From NCBI GenBank assembly GCA_016584305.1, contig JACEEZ010004866.1, positions 1-64,000 on the forward strand: a stretch of 64,000 nt of DNA, written 5' to 3'. Positions 11,750-23,299 of the stretch are shown here, piece by piece. The notes under the pieces are model-generated. The model saw only the letters and a list, made by a program, of their open reading frames with translations. It made no database searches and was not told the DNA's origin. Numbering within the stretch: the first letter of the stretch is position 1; every line of letters begins with the position of its first letter. The position numbers were made by a program, and so were the translations under genes. This DNA comes from Chionoecetes opilio. Taxonomy: Eukaryota; Arthropoda; Malacostraca; Decapoda; Majidae.

Positions 11750-11940
11750 GCTGGTCGTCAGTTGTGTTTTGAGAGCTCGGGGAATTTAGATTGTAAATGC
11801 GGATTCATTTACAAACGGGTGACTGGATGCAAAAGTGACAACATTTTTTGATATACTCGTAATGGCTAATATTTTTGACTGCATTCAATCAGAATGATGA
11901 AAATGGTCTGGACGAATTTATTTAATTGCATCTTTACAGC
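11750..11940. repeat. Dispersed repeat ending in GGTCTGGACGA (left arm)
   Basis: The block contains GAGCTCGGGGAATTTA, GACTGGATGCAAAAGTGACA and AATGATGAAAATGGTCTGGA. It recurs at 38,130-38,320 (inverted) and, outside the palindrome, at 49,535-49,740. Its terminal GTAATCGTCCAGACC also occurs at 55,351. It looks like the end of a dispersed non-autonomous element; the family is not recognised. Confidence 0.55.
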
Positions 11941-12365
11941 ATATCTCTTACAACTTAAACACTCAATTTGTATCCTTTTATGGCCCTGGCAATGGGATGC
12001 TGTAGACTTTTAAAGAAAGACCTGCTTTCTCGTCCTTTGGGCAATCATTTAGCTTTTACCTCTCACATTATGTGAAAATATGAAATTGTTAAAAGAGTAT
12101 GATACTCTAAACTGAGGAAAAAAGTCAAGGTTAATTCTGACCCTGCTTTTGCCTGTTCAGGAAATACACAATTTGTAGAAATTCCTGGATAGAATGCGCA
12201 ATATTTACCTCATTTGTGGTTCAGGTGTGCTACTTCCAATCTATTTTCCAGAGTTGTCTTAAGTTTATGGACAAACAAATTAGTAACACCTTCAGTCCTC
12301 AGGTTCACATTACTTATATTGCCCTCATTTATGGATGTGGGAAATAAATATTTCTATATGTACAT

Positions 12366-12371
12366 TTTATT
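12366..12371 (-). terminator. Polyadenylation signal of the pogo/jerky-type gene (left arm)
   Basis: TTTATT on the plus strand, i.e. AATAAA for the minus-strand gene, in the same context as the right-arm copy. Confidence 0.5.
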
Positions 12372-13610
12372 CACAAGTACATGTAAAAATTGCTCTGCTC
12401 CACATTGAAGAAAAAAAACCAAGTTTTCATCTTAATATACCTCCCCCGGAAGAGCTCTGTATGCAGTTTATCCTCTTCATTTACTCTCAACTGACAAGAC
12501 CCGGTTGGTTCCTTCATTTTCCTCTTGATTCCAGATATTATCAATTGGCGATATTTGCCTACTTTGATATCACATCTGGTCTGAATCTTGTATTGATACA
12601 TATGATAGGCATAGAATTACATATAAAAACTCTGGTACCCATGGGACATGTGGGCTGACAATCAGTGGCGAAGTCGGCGGAGTTGATGGAACTCTACTGA
12701 TGGGTCAGATTCAGGCATCATATTCCTATATGCTGGTGAGGGCTGTGATGTTCAGGTCATACCAATTGACTGGTTCCATCAATTTTACAGATATGGTAAT
12801 TCACTGACACTTTCTCAGGATCATTCTCTGTGGGAGTTATCCTATAGATGACTCGTGCATTTGTCATATCACACCGGTGACCGTTGATAACAACGTTTCA
12901 GACTCCGTAATGGATGGAATCAGAAAGTTCATCTGGCCCACATAAAGTGGGTCACAGAGGTAAATGTCGAATCTGAGTGTCAGTGATTCCCTCTTTCGTT
13001 CTTTTCCTCCATTTTATTGAGTGAAAATATAACATAGGCACGTCTTTTTTGGGTCCTTTTTTTACAGTGCACTAAAGGAATTTTCATCACTGAGACTAAA
13101 GTTCGCAGGGGTGGTAAGTGGTGAACATTTGTGGTTCAGATTCAAAAAGGATCTTCATCAGGAAGATCACTACCATAGTGAAAATAATTCTTTTGAAATA
13201 TTCTAATAATAATGGATGGAAAGGTTGCTAATTTGAATGAATTTGTCAAACACCAAGCTTTTAGAGCTCATGAATGGTACAAGAGACCTTACCTTCGGAA
13301 GGCTATTCCTCTGCCAATCTTCTCCTTGAGAAACCTGAGACCAGGCATCAGCCCACAGGTGGAAGGCAGAAGGTAATCTGGCAGTGGATGGGTGTCAGTG
13401 ATTGTGGTCATTTTGCTCCTGGGTGGTGATTTAAGTGATAGAGAAGGGGAGAAAGGAGGTGAATGAACTGGATCATGAGGTTACATGGTACTATAGTGAT
13501 GGGAATGAAGAATATTCTTTGGAACAGCAGAAAGATCGACTGCTGGGATCCATGACTGCATGGCCATGGACAAAGAGAACCACTTGGGCCGGGGCCAACA
13601 CCAGCCTCTG
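12372..13610 (-). pseudogene. Pogo/jerky-type transposase gene, C-terminal half (left arm)
   Basis: Minus-strand continuation of the 308-codon core. Here the frame is broken several times, but fragments match the intact right-arm reading: the VHGHA-type motif, FIHLLSPLLYHL (13,430-13,470), and a tail ending KMKEPTGSCQLR (about 12,480-12,520). AATAAA lies further downstream, as TTTATT at 12,366-12,371. The tail is acidic and probably disordered. The right-arm copy at 36,505-37,616 gives the better reading of this part. Confidence 0.55.
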
Positions 13611-14537
13611 TCAGCCTTTGCTCAAAAGCGACGTAGCCATCCAAGAAAGACTAAGTGGGTCCCAGCTGACATCAGGGGAGGCCATCAGGTCAACACTCTC
13701 CTCATTGAGTGCCCATTGTGGGAGATCATATCCCTTCTGCAATATAGTTGGTGGGTGAAACTGACCTGCTGCGGAGAAGGTCAGTATGGCCCGGTACACT
13801 CCAGTGTTCCGTTGAGTCAAACAGTAAAGGTTAGACTTTCCCCTACTAATAATAATCTCGTTAGGGAAATCACCAAGGGACACCAAGACCTCAGCACTGG
13901 TGAACACTTGGAGATCATTTTTGGAGGTGAGAAGTTCATCGGGTTTCATTCCACAACAGACATTAAGATGTTCACGAAGGTGAGTGTGCCACTTGGATGA
14001 GTCTATTGGGGTAGGGAAGACCCACTCCTCCAGAGACATTATCTGCTGACCATATATTCTGATAAAGTACTTCATAGATCCAATTACATTCAAGACATTG
14101 TTCCCCAAGTAGTTGGCAACTTGATTAACATCAGCCATCACAGGAAAACGACCCATGCGCCTCATACGGAGCAACCACTCTGCCACTGCGTCATAAGGCG
14201 CGTATTTACGCATTTCCTCCAACAAGCCAAGATCTTTAATGTTCTTATCATACATTGTCTGAAGCTTGGAAACAGAGGACAGACACATACGCAACCTTGG
14301 GGAACACACACAATACAAGACAGAGGCTTGCTCTTGTGTTAATTGTTTATGCATCACACTTACCACTGCCTTTGCCAAAGACAATGGACAATATGGGCAC
14401 GTAAACGAATCAATAAAAAGATCGCGAAAAATATCATTCAAGGTAAAGTAGTATTTGTCTTGTGCTGAAATTGGCAGATGATGTTCATCAGCAATGCTTG
14501 GTCCTGGTCTGTGGCTGCGGGGGCCTAACCTTGCCAT
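13611..14537 (-). CDS. Pogo/jerky (CENP-B-like) transposase core, left arm
   Basis: An uninterrupted 308-codon frame, the longest credible ORF in the palindrome. Residues about 115-165 (AVAEWLLRMRRMGRFPV and following) resemble the second helix-turn-helix of CENP-B/pogo DNA-binding regions. Residues 226-270, with LTFSAAGQFHPPTILQKG, match the start of the DDE_1 endonuclease fold of pogo/Tigger/jerky proteins. The expected N-x-D-E-T acid of that domain is not evident. The apparent start (MARLGPRSHRP) comes after a frame break, so the true protein extends upstream into 14,746-15,288. The product may be an inactive transposase or a domesticated nuclear DNA-binding protein. Family is inferred from motifs. 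Confidence 0.6.
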   Translation of the reverse strand: MARLGPRSHRPGPSIADEHHLPISAQDKYYFTLNDIFRDLFIDSFTCPYCPLSLAKAVVSVMHKQLTQEQASVLYCVCSPRLRMCLSSVSKLQTMYDKNIKDLGLLEEMRKYAPYDAVAEWLLRMRRMGRFPVMADVNQVANYLGNNVLNVIGSMKYFIRIYGQQIMSLEEWVFPTPIDSSKWHTHLREHLNVCCGMKPDELLTSKNDLQVFTSAEVLVSLGDFPNEIIISRGKSNLYCLTQRNTGVYRAILTFSAAGQFHPPTILQKGYDLPQWALNEESVDLMASPDVSWDPLSLSWMATSLLSKG

Positions 14538-14745
14538 AGTCCTATTGGGTTGCCCGTCTGTACAACATGTTCATGAGGTCTGGTTTCTTGATGGTTGATA
14601 ATGCTGCTGTCACTGTCATCAATCACAGCTGTCAGTGAGTCATTGGTTGGGCTGTCAACAGATTCTGTTTCCCAAGAATTTGCATACTGTGATTCTTCAC
14701 TTTGCAACTGTTCTTGGTTTTCCCTTGTCCTAGTTTTTTATTTTA

Positions 14746-15288
14746 TCACGCTACTTGCATGCAGAGTCCGGATTTTTCTTCAATGTCAACTTTTTCTTGC
14801 TTCACTTGGTCTTCTGCCTCACTTGTTACATCCTTACTGTCCACGGCAGCCTCTGTTGCTTCAGTGTTTCCCTCCTCAATTGATGTTTCATTCTGCCACC
14901 CTTTCAAAATGTAGAAGTCTAAATCCTCCTCTAATTTATGATATTTCTTTCCTGAGATAGGTATATGAGGTGTAGGAAAGAAAGGGGTAAGGCAAGGATG
15001 GGTGTACTCGCCAAACTTCCTCTTAGCAGTAGCTGTAGTGGCAGAATTGATAGTTGAAGTCTTTGGGTGACTTTTGATTGACCTTTTTGGCATTTCTTTC
15101 CCAGCGTGGTACACCATGCGAGAGAAGATTGGTAGCGTGAGGTAGTTGGCACAACATCGAAATCTTCTTGAAAGCAGGGGTGTCAGGTAACTCTTGGAGT
15201 TGACCCCTTTTCCTCGAACAACTTGAATACTCTGCAAAGACCAACAATAGAGATCGGGAAGGTCACTGGTGTTCACGCTACTACACAT
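14746..15288 (-). CDS. Pogo/jerky-type gene, N-terminal segment (left arm)
   Basis: A 180-codon frame upstream of the core on the same strand. It begins with a basic Cys-containing stretch (SYLTPLLSRRFRCCANYL). A Lys/Arg-rich part with MPKRSIKSHPK follows, then an acidic Glu-rich linker (TSEAEDQVKQEKVDIEEKS) that leads into the next frame. The basic part could carry a nuclear localisation signal or a DNA contact; I cannot assign a named domain. The initiating Met is uncertain, because the right arm is shifted here by several indels. Confidence 0.5.
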   Translation of the reverse strand: MCSSVNTSDLPDLYCWSLQSIQVVRGKGVNSKSYLTPLLSRRFRCCANYLTLPIFSRMVYHAGKEMPKRSIKSHPKTSTINSATTATAKRKFGEYTHPCLTPFFPTPHIPISGKKYHKLEEDLDFYILKGWQNETSIEEGNTEATEAAVDSKDVTSEAEDQVKQEKVDIEEKSGLCMQVA

Positions 15289-15949
15289 ATTGGAATGACA
15301 ACTTGCTGGTCAATTCTTTCTTTTGTTTACCCAAAATTTGTGATAATGATTATATTTATAAATAAAAAACATTAAGACTTCTGTCTGTCTTTATATTAAC
15401 TGATTTCTTTTCTGAGTATATCCACAACCCCCTGCGAATAAAATCTCCAGTAAATTACCAACAAAAGACTTTCACTTAGGCATTTATACTTATGCTGAAG
15501 ATCTAAAATGAAAAAAAAAATCCGAAGCAGAGAGTGGCCGAGTATTACGTCGAACTTAACATTCACGGGGCTACGTAACAAAGATGGTCACCAAAAGTAA
15601 AAATAATTGCGAGATTGCTACCCCATTAAAATATCCCTAGACCCCTCGTTTTTTTTTGTTTTTTTTTTATTTCCTTATATAATTAAGACGCATCGCGATC
15701 TGGCATCTTTAAAAAGCAGTATACAGCCGGGGTAGCACCTAAGGTGGGGATATTGGTACCGTAAATTTGCCGCATTTGACCACAATCTCTAACTAATGGG
15801 TTTTAATATGGGGAAAATTAATGACTTGTTCCAGGATATCCCAGACTTCCACCCTTGACCTACCTCAGGATTTAGGACAAATATTCAATGATGTTTCTCG
15901 TTTAATGTGTTTATTTGGACATTACCTACATATTGCACATGAATGTTGT

Positions 15950-18900
15950 AGTAGTACACTTTCCTACTGTCTTTTGTTATTGTACCACTAGAACAGTACA
16001 TAGCAATGGCTCGATGAGGCTGTTAAGCTCCCCAACAGCTTACAATAACAAAGCACTGAGGTTCTTGGCACTCCGCTTTTGAATTTTAAAGTCAAAGAAG
16101 ATGGAAAATTGAACAGGAGGTTCCATAGTTTAGCAGGGGCAATGGGATGGGAAGAGTGAAGATACTGGATAACTGTTGCATTAGTAACATTGGGATAATA
16201 GTGATGAGAATGCGTAGAAAATCTTGTGCAGCGAGGCTGTGGGAAGGGAAGAGAACTAGAAAAGAATTTAGCAAGTTCAAAAATGGAGGCAGTGGAGCAT
16301 GAAAATAACAGTCAAAGATTGCCAGGAGAACAACATGGCAGGATTGAATAAAAGATTGAAGACGTCATCAGAGAGGGAGTTGATGAGACAAAAAGCTTTT
16401 GACTCCACCCTGTTTAGGAGAGTTTATGATGTTATCCCTCTCTCAAACATGAGCGATAGGGCCCCTGTACCGAGAAAGCAACAGGGATGGAGTAAAAATG
16501 GAACGCAGATGCCAAAGGACATCAATTTCTTAAAGCTGATTTAGCAAGAAATTTTTACAAGAAATTTCCAGTTCAGATTTTTTAGTACAGGATAGTTTTC
16601 GAGAGTTAGTACAAGTATATTAGAAAAAGTACTCCGTTGGGCTGAGTACTTGGGGGAGTTTCCACTGTGACACCTCCAATTGGGGCAGCTTCTACCACTG
16701 GTTACGGGCAGTGGATGCCGATCCTCCCATTGACAAAACCACAACCAATCTCTTGACGAAGTCAGAGAGGCTGTAGCACAGTTTGAGGGGTGGAAAAGGC
16801 AGCTGGTGTTTGTAATATCATGCGGAGCTCCTCAAAGCTGGGGGTGGGCCATGATATGCAGGTTTGCATGCTGTCCTGACTGCCGTGTGGCAATCAGGTA
16901 TCATTCCTCCTGACTGGAAAAGGGGCTGTCGTCCCTATCTGAAAGGGAAAGGGTCCGTCAGACTGTCAACATTACCGCGGTATTACACTGTCAGCGTGCC
17001 AGGCAAGGTGCCCATCTATTGCTGACACGAATCCTCAGTCATCTGCTGAAGAATCAGAGACCTCAGCTGTCCTGGGTCATGCCTGGTAAGTCAACAACGG
17101 ACCGTATCCTAGCGCTTCGTGTCCCTGGTGGAACGCTGAACGTGAGTTTTCGAAGGGATGCTTGCAGCCTATGTTGAATCTCAAAGGTGTTTGACCAGTG
17201 CATCGTGAGTCACTCTGAGATCTTTTGCGACTTCGCGGGATTCCTGCAGGGACTATTGGTTTGGACTATTGGGGAGGTGTATCCAGCTTTTTTTTCCTGT
17301 GAATACAGGAGTGAGCAAGGGTGCATCCTTGCCCATCACTGTCAACGCTTGTATGACTGGGGTATTGGGCAAGTTGTAGATCACAGTGATTGTGGAGCAT
17401 CCCTCGTAACACCAAATCCATTGATCTTGTTTTTTGCAGAAGATGCAGTAATTCTTTGCTGAGTGCGCTGGCTGGTGTCCTGGGGATGGCTCAAGGCACT
17501 GCACGAGGAGGAAAGCCTTTGGGACTTGATGTCTCCTGTCTCAAGACCAAGTTCCAGGTATTTGGAGGTTACTTAGATGAACAGTACCGTCTGTTCATCG
17601 TGCAGTGAGGACATTGATTATTGGAACAGTTTTACATACCTTTGGGTAGCGCCAGTCCATAATGACGGCGGGTCACGTCAAGAAGTCTTACGGGGCTTGG
17701 CATAGCCCACGGTGTTATGGACTCGCGTCAGCGTGAGTATTTGGCGTTGTCGTACCTGTGGCATGAGGCCAAAGATCTGGATCTTCAAGTCGCTTGTGAT
17801 CCTGTCCTACTCTATGGTTGTGAGACATGGACGACTAAATAGTGCTTACAAGAGGCTAAATCGGATGCTTTTGGTAATAGTGTTTTCGCAGAATCATGGG
17901 GTTCGCTGTGATGACTATGTGTCAATCAGCTATTGCTCCATGAAACTGATCGAGGCCTATACCCTGCATAGCCCGTCAGTCGCCACTTCGGCTATATGGG
18001 CTATGTGGGCCCACTGACCCTGAAACCGATCCCTTCCCATCGGGTTATATCTGTAAGAGACAATCCGGCCGTGGATGAGGCCAAGGGGGAGCCCACAAGG
18101 CTCGTGGCTGGGGCAAGCTGATGTTTCTTGTCGAGAGCTGCTTGGTATGGGAAGGGAGCCTGCATGGGGACTCGCGCATAGTGAACTCTGGGAGTGGCGT
18201 CGTAGGGTGGGGCCAGGCGAGCGCTTCCCCGGCGTATGCCCCCATGATTGATTGATTGATAGTTCGAGAATGTTCATTGTAGATGAGGTAGCAATTAGAG
18301 TGTCATTGAAGAAGAGAGGTTTAGTTTTCCTGGAAGGTTATAATTGAGTAGATGGTGAAGAAATTGGGTTTTTGAGGCATTGAACAAACAGTTTGCTTGT
18401 GTTCCTTCAGAAATTATAGTAAGATCAGAGGTTAAGCACTCTGTGACATCCCTCTGTGAATCACATCATTCCTGTAAGTTGGACGTCTAATCACTTGTAA
18501 CAAAGGCAGGGTGAGTCATCATCGAGGAGTGGATTGCGTTAGACTTACAGATCAATTAATGAATCAAAATAATAGAGTGGTGGGTGAGAGGCACGAAAAT
18601 CTGAGGAACACCATATTGAATAGATGTAGGAGAATACAATAACCAGCTACAGAAGCTGCAATAGAATGGTTTGAAAGGCAACTTAAGAATGAAGGTGCAG
18701 AGAGAAGATAGAACCTAATGAGGGTAGTTTGGCAATTCAAGATTTGTGTCAAGACTCTATCAAAAGCTTTTGATATGCCAAGGGCAACAGCAAAAGTTTT
18801 TCACCGACCTAATAAATGATGACCCAAGACTCAGTTATGAAAGCTAGAAAGATCGGCAGTAGAATCGCCATTTACGGAAACTGTCTGACGATCAGATAGA

Positions 18901-20040
18901 AGATTGCGAGGACAACTCCATACATGGGCAGATCAGGCCATTATGCTGAGCAAGTAGCTGGGAGGGGGTGAAAAAAATGAAAGAAGATCCGACAGGACAC
19001 CTAACATTTTAGACGTTGATTTAGGAAGAAATTATATTTGAAATTTCCAGTTCAGATTTTTTAGTAAAGGAAGTCCGAGAACGTTCATTATAGACAGGAA
19101 GGACAATTGAGTGTCTTGAAAAGAGAGGTTAGTTGTCTGGAAGGCTTATGTTGTTCGAGTAGATAGCTGAAGAAAATAGGGTTTATGAGCATTGTACAGA
19201 ACAAGGTTTGCTTTGTTCCAATCAGAAATTATGTAAAGATCAGAAGTTATGGTCGCTCTGTTTATCAACCGTGAATCACATAATTCCTGCTGAGTTTAAC
19301 ATCTAATGATACGTTGAATCAAGATAGAAGTCATCAGTGTAGGAGTGGATAGAGCATTGAGTTAAACTTGGAAGTTTATTAATGACTACTAGATAAAGAG
19401 TGGATGACAGGACAGAACCCGGAGAAAAAACAGTATTAATAGACTAAGGGGAAGCACACGACTGTTCTACAGTAGCTGCAATATAACGGTTTGAAAGGAA
19501 ACTCGCGATGACGGTGCAGATTAAAGGATAAAACCGAAAAAAGGTAGTTTTTGGATTAATGATTTGTTGCCTGACTATCAAAAAGCTTTTAAAGAGGCAA
19601 TTATAAAAAGTTCAACCAAAACCCCCAAAAAAGATGACCAAGATTAATTTAGTAAAGCTAGATCCCCAGATGTCGCTCTTTACGGAAACCGTACTGACGA
19701 TCAGTAGAAGATTTGTGAGCAGATAGACTGACGAATATTCTTAGTAGTAAATTCAAGAACTTTAGAAAGGCAGGAAGTCAAAGGCTGTAGGACATTAGTT
19801 TGAAGGATTTAACAGTCAACCCTTCTTATTAACAGGGTTGCATGTGAGCAAACTTCCAGCAAGAAGAAAGGTGGAAGTAGATTGACAAAGACGGAAAAAG
19901 AGTTTGACACAGGCAAGGTGCAAGCACAGAATCACAGTTTTTTGAGAACAATAGGAGGGACTCCGTCAGGACCGTAAGCCTCGAAAGCACGCACTTCAGC
20001 GGAGAGCACAGGCTTTACATTTGTTTACCCTTTAATCAGC
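15950..20040 (-). mobile_element. Jockey-like LINE, RT and 3 prime part, two stacked copies (left arm)
   Basis: Minus-strand fragments of a Jockey-superfamily polymerase. The 3 prime end lies near 15,950-16,080, and thumb-region phrases (AAQDFLRILITIIPML and similar) occur at 16,090-16,560. Two successive copies of the RT-to-connection region follow at about 18,270-18,960 and 19,010-19,800. Each has the same landmark order (TCCAGTTCAGATTTTTTAGT, then GAAATTGGGTTTTTGAGGCA). A second LINE is inserted at 16,605-18,257. No frame is intact. The mirror is at 30,180-34,175. Confidence 0.65.
16605..18257 (+). mobile_element. RTE-like LINE fragment inserted in the Jockey-like LINE (left arm)
   Basis: Plus-strand RT pieces: SHSEIFCDFAGFLQGLLVWT, QGCILAHHCQRLYDWGIGQV, then LFFAEDAVILC at about 17,430-17,460 (the catalytic F-A-D-D box reads F-A-E-D). 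Further on are LKTKFQVFGG and IFKSLVI. It ends in ATGATTGATTGATTGAT, a short tandem tail of the sort that ends RTE-type LINEs. Flanking GATAGTTTTCGAGA (16,591-16,604) and GATAGTTCGAGA (18,258-18,269) form the target duplication. It is 5 prime truncated, without the endonuclease. Confidence 0.7.
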
Positions 20041-20116
20041 CACGATGATAACCCATTTAAAAATGCCACGTTCCAGCTTCATCAAATTCCCCCCTATCCT
20101 TCCTCTTGAAATTAGG

Positions 20117-20117
<1 letters not shown>

Positions 20118-20152
<35 letters not shown>

Positions 20153-20205
20153 CTCGCCTCTCTCCTCTCTCTCTTCCGGTCTCTCTCTCTCGCTCTCTCT
20201 CTCTA
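20118..20205. repeat. (CT)n microsatellite (left arm)
   Basis: CT-rich run inside Jockey-like LINE sequence. Its mirror is the (GA)n run at about 29,965-30,045. Confidence 0.9.
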
Positions 20206-20289
20206 AATAGCATATAATATGTCCGAGTTCATCTCTCTCATTTTCCTTTATTCCCCTTATCAATCTACTTACCTATCGCATATCCCTCC

Positions 20290-22258
20290 CTCCCTCGAAG
20301 GTGTTTAATAAGAGGCCCTAATATAGTCAGAGGAGGAGAGGAGGAGGAACAGAGCCCTTATAACAGAATGGAATTTGGGCAAGTTTGAGCAAGAGTTCGC
20401 TTTAGAATAGATGATGCAGCTTGAGGCCATCTGGGTGAAGCAGGAGTAGGGAAGATGAAGAATTTGTTAGAGATGTTATAGCTAGCATGCCAGAAGTCAT
20501 ACGAGAGGAGTTCATTCCAAAAAAGGTGGTTACAATTTCTATTGATGAAGGATTTTTGGCAAGTTGAAGAACAGATTTGTCAAGATTAACGGACAGAAAT
20601 ATAGTGGTCATGATTTTCAAAAGGTGGATGCTTACGGTACTATCGTGATCAGTCCTCTCTATCTTTGGGCCATGATATCCAGCTAGTTAAACCAAGGCTG
20701 ACAGACTTAGGTTAGAGAAAGTGCGTAGAGTGTATGCCTCCTAGAGCTGGGCGGAGCGAAACGAAGTGGGCAAAAGCGCAATTGCGCTCCATAAAAATAT
20801 TTTGCGCTTTGCGCAAAACGCCGAAAGTTGCGCTTTTGGAGTTTGCCGCTCTCGATATTTTATAAGTCCGCAAATGCGCAAACTTAGCAGAAAAACTTGC
20901 CGAGAACTCATAGATGCGTAAAATCAAAAATTAAAAAATACGTCAATATAGCCCTGGCCCAGCAAACCTTCGAGTACTGAAGGCGGCCAGGAGGCCGTTG
21001 TCCCAGGGGGACGTGACGAGGAACTGGAGAAGAACTTGCACTCCTGGACCGCTGGACGTCCAGATAACGTGCCTCTGTCACTAACATGTTTCCCCACGGA
21101 GCCACAAGAGATCTGGGGTGGACCTGTTTCATCAGGTAAACACTCCAGTGCCCTCCCTCAGCGGCGGTAGTAGCGGCTGTTCAGCATGGGCCTATCAGAC
21201 GTCAATAGGCTGAAGCGATCGAGTCTGACGGCAAGAACTTCGAGAAGCTGGTGTTTCTCTGGGGTAACCATGAACCCCTCCTCAGGGTCGGTGGGAGCTG
21301 GAGGCAGTGACGAGGAGTTCTAATATTAGTATTGGTATTTTCATTTTCAACTATTTTGTTTTTGTTTTTGACAGTATTATCCTTATTTTTTATATAAACT
21401 TGGTGTTCAATAAATACTACTTCAAATACTGTAAAAACTTCAAGCTTTTATCATTTCATATACACTTTAATCTTAATTTACACAGAATTTTTTTCAGTTT
21501 GCAGACTAAATTGAGGTTTTTCACTTTAACTTTTTGATGTTTGCGCTTTATTATTTTTTTTTATTTGCAGTAGTTTTTTTTTTTTGGCGCTAGAATTTGC
21601 GCCTTTTGCGCTTGCGTTTCCGCCTTTTTTTCGAGATGTTGGTGCTTTTGCGCTTTGCAGACTTTAATCGCGAAAATTTGCCGCTTTGCGCTTTGCGGAC
21701 TATAGAACAAAAATTGCGCGCCCAGTTCTGATGCCTCCATGCCTGAGATATGACCTCAGTTTATGTGCTCTGCACAAAGAGATGGTCTTCTGACACGGAA
21801 GCAATAATCTTTCCATGAAACTCAGAATAAGTCTCTGCTTGTACTTCCCACTTACTGTGGGTGTAATGCTAGAAGCACCTCCTTAGGTGGGTCCTGGAGG
21901 GCGGCACCGGAGTGGTAGGACAAGTTATGGAAATGTTGTGAATTAGAGTAACCCAATCATAGAATAATAGTTTTCACAGAGAGTAAGCTGACGGATTAGA
22001 GGATATGAAAATATAAGAATGTTGGGAGCGTGTCTCAAGGCCGGTCAGAATACGGATAGGGTGGCTGCAACAGCTGCTCTAGGTCATATAGGAGAGGCAA
22101 AGCTGTAAGCTTGTGTCACCAGGTTTGGTCAGTTGAAAGATGGTCGCCAAACTAGTGGTGAACATTGAAATTGCCAAAAATAGAAATTTCTGTAAAAAGA
22201 AATTAGTTAAGATGTGCTCCCTTTGGATGTTAAATAGTCTAAAATTTGCATAGTCTAA
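20290..22258 (-). mobile_element. Jockey-like LINE, endonuclease-to-RT region, interrupted by hAT (left arm)
   Basis: Minus-strand remnants. Going downstream, 22,079-22,273 gives FAILGNFNVHH-like endonuclease residues in broken form and an LTSLQLCLSYMT phrase. 21,740-22,060 carries the distal endonuclease (about TSNPSAY). 20,402-20,620 gives DKSVLQLAKNPSSIEIV and FFGMNSSRMTSGML, the linker before RT. A 989-bp hAT element splits it at 20,742-21,730. The mirror is at 27,865-30,060. Confidence 0.6.
20742..21730 (+). mobile_element. Deleted hAT transposon, 989 bp, 8-bp duplication (left arm)
   Basis: Ends are TAGAGCTGGGCGGAGCG and, inverted, CAGAACTGGGCGCGCA, close to the hAT terminal consensus YARNG. 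Both sides carry ATGCCTCC (20,734-20,741 and 21,731-21,738), the 8-bp duplication typical of hAT. The subterminal regions are rich in GCGCAAA/TTTGCGC motifs on both sides. Around 21,110-21,290, broken plus-strand frames read NTPVPS, a VERLFS-like phrase and KNFEKLVFLWGN, matching the hAT C-terminal dimerisation region. The upstream catalytic part is missing, so it is an internal-deletion derivative. Confidence 0.85.
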
Positions 22259-22260
22259 GG

Positions 22261-22435
22261 CAGCGTTTCTCAACCGGGGTTTCCCCGGAACCTAAGTTCC
22301 CCGGAACCCTAGGGGTCCGCGAGAGGTCGTTAGGGGTTCTCAGAGAAAGTGATACTTTTTTTTTTTTTTTTTTTTTTTACATCACAAGGAACTTGGGGGG
22401 CCCCCAATGGCACAAAAAAGTGTACACAAAGCGTG
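22261..22435. mobile_element. Short hAT-like element end (left arm)
   Basis: Starts CAGCGTTTCTCAACCGGGGT, followed by GGTCCGCGAGAGGTCG and a T-run of about 22. CAG-x-G-TTCTCAACC with a nearby GGTCCGCG is a common terminal pattern of hAT (Charlie/Zaphod-like) elements. The matching far end and an 8-bp duplication were not found, so this may be a solo end. Mirror at 27,675-27,849. Confidence 0.5.
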
Positions 22436-23260
22436 CTTAATTTTTTCCAGTCCTTACAAAGAAGATATCGTAAGATAATAAATAAAGGGAGTTGGGCCAA
22501 TTTAGTTCGGAAGTGTCTTGTTACACTTCTCGAAAAGATTTAATTCGTAGTAAGCATGGAAATAGAAACAGGAAGAGTTCGAGTTTACCAGTGAAAGGGA
22601 TGAAAAGTAAAGATACTGATTAACTCTTGGCTGTCAGAGCAAGCAACTGGGAGGGAGACCAAAATGGACGCCGATGCCACAGGACACTAACTTCTTTGAA
22701 GCTGTCTTACGAGAGATGGATGTGATAATTTCCAGTTCATTTTTTAGTAAATAACAGTCCAAGAATGTTTCATTGTAGTAGAAGATAAAAGATAGATCTT
22801 CCTGCCTTGGTTATTTCTTCCCATATAGGATCTGAGTTCTCTTTACATTAGTTTAGCATCATTGAAGAAGAGGGATAGTTATCTGGTAGTTTTGTCGAGT
22901 AGATAGTGAAGAAATTGGGTTTTTTGAGGCATTGAACAAACCGGTTTGCTTTGCCCCAATCAGAAATTACGAAGATCAAAGTTAGGGCGCTCGTGGCATC
23001 TCTCCGTGAATCACTTAGTTCCTGTTTAGAAAATTGGACGTCTAATAAATGAAGCGACGTTGAAAATGCAGGGTAGAATCATCAGCGTAAAAGTATAGGC
23101 TTTGAGTTAGACTTAGAAGATCATTTAATGAATAATAGAAAAGATTGGGTGATAGGACAAAACCCGCGGAACACTGCTATTGATAGACTTGGGAAAGAAA
23201 TGTCCATCTACAGTAGGCTAATTAGTGTCGTCCTGCAAATAGGCTGATCATATGTAATGC
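22436..23260 (-). mobile_element. Jockey-like LINE, RT-distal fragment (left arm)
   Basis: Minus-strand remnant of the polymerase C-terminal half. It contains the repeated landmarks GAAATTGGGTTTTTTGAGGC (22,911-22,930) and TCCAGTTCATTTTTTAGTA (about 22,731). A deletion of roughly 250 bases relative to the 3 prime part at 16.1-16.6 kb seems to join the palm-distal region directly to the C-terminal RVNQY-like phrase. Confidence 0.55.
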
Positions 23261-23299
23261 AGTTTTAGTAATTTTTTGTGTTTAAATTTCACATTTCGG

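Noticed and set aside
13435..14000. Plus-strand ORFs of 107 and 146 codons
   Set aside because: Antisense shadows of the 308-codon pogo/jerky-type frame.
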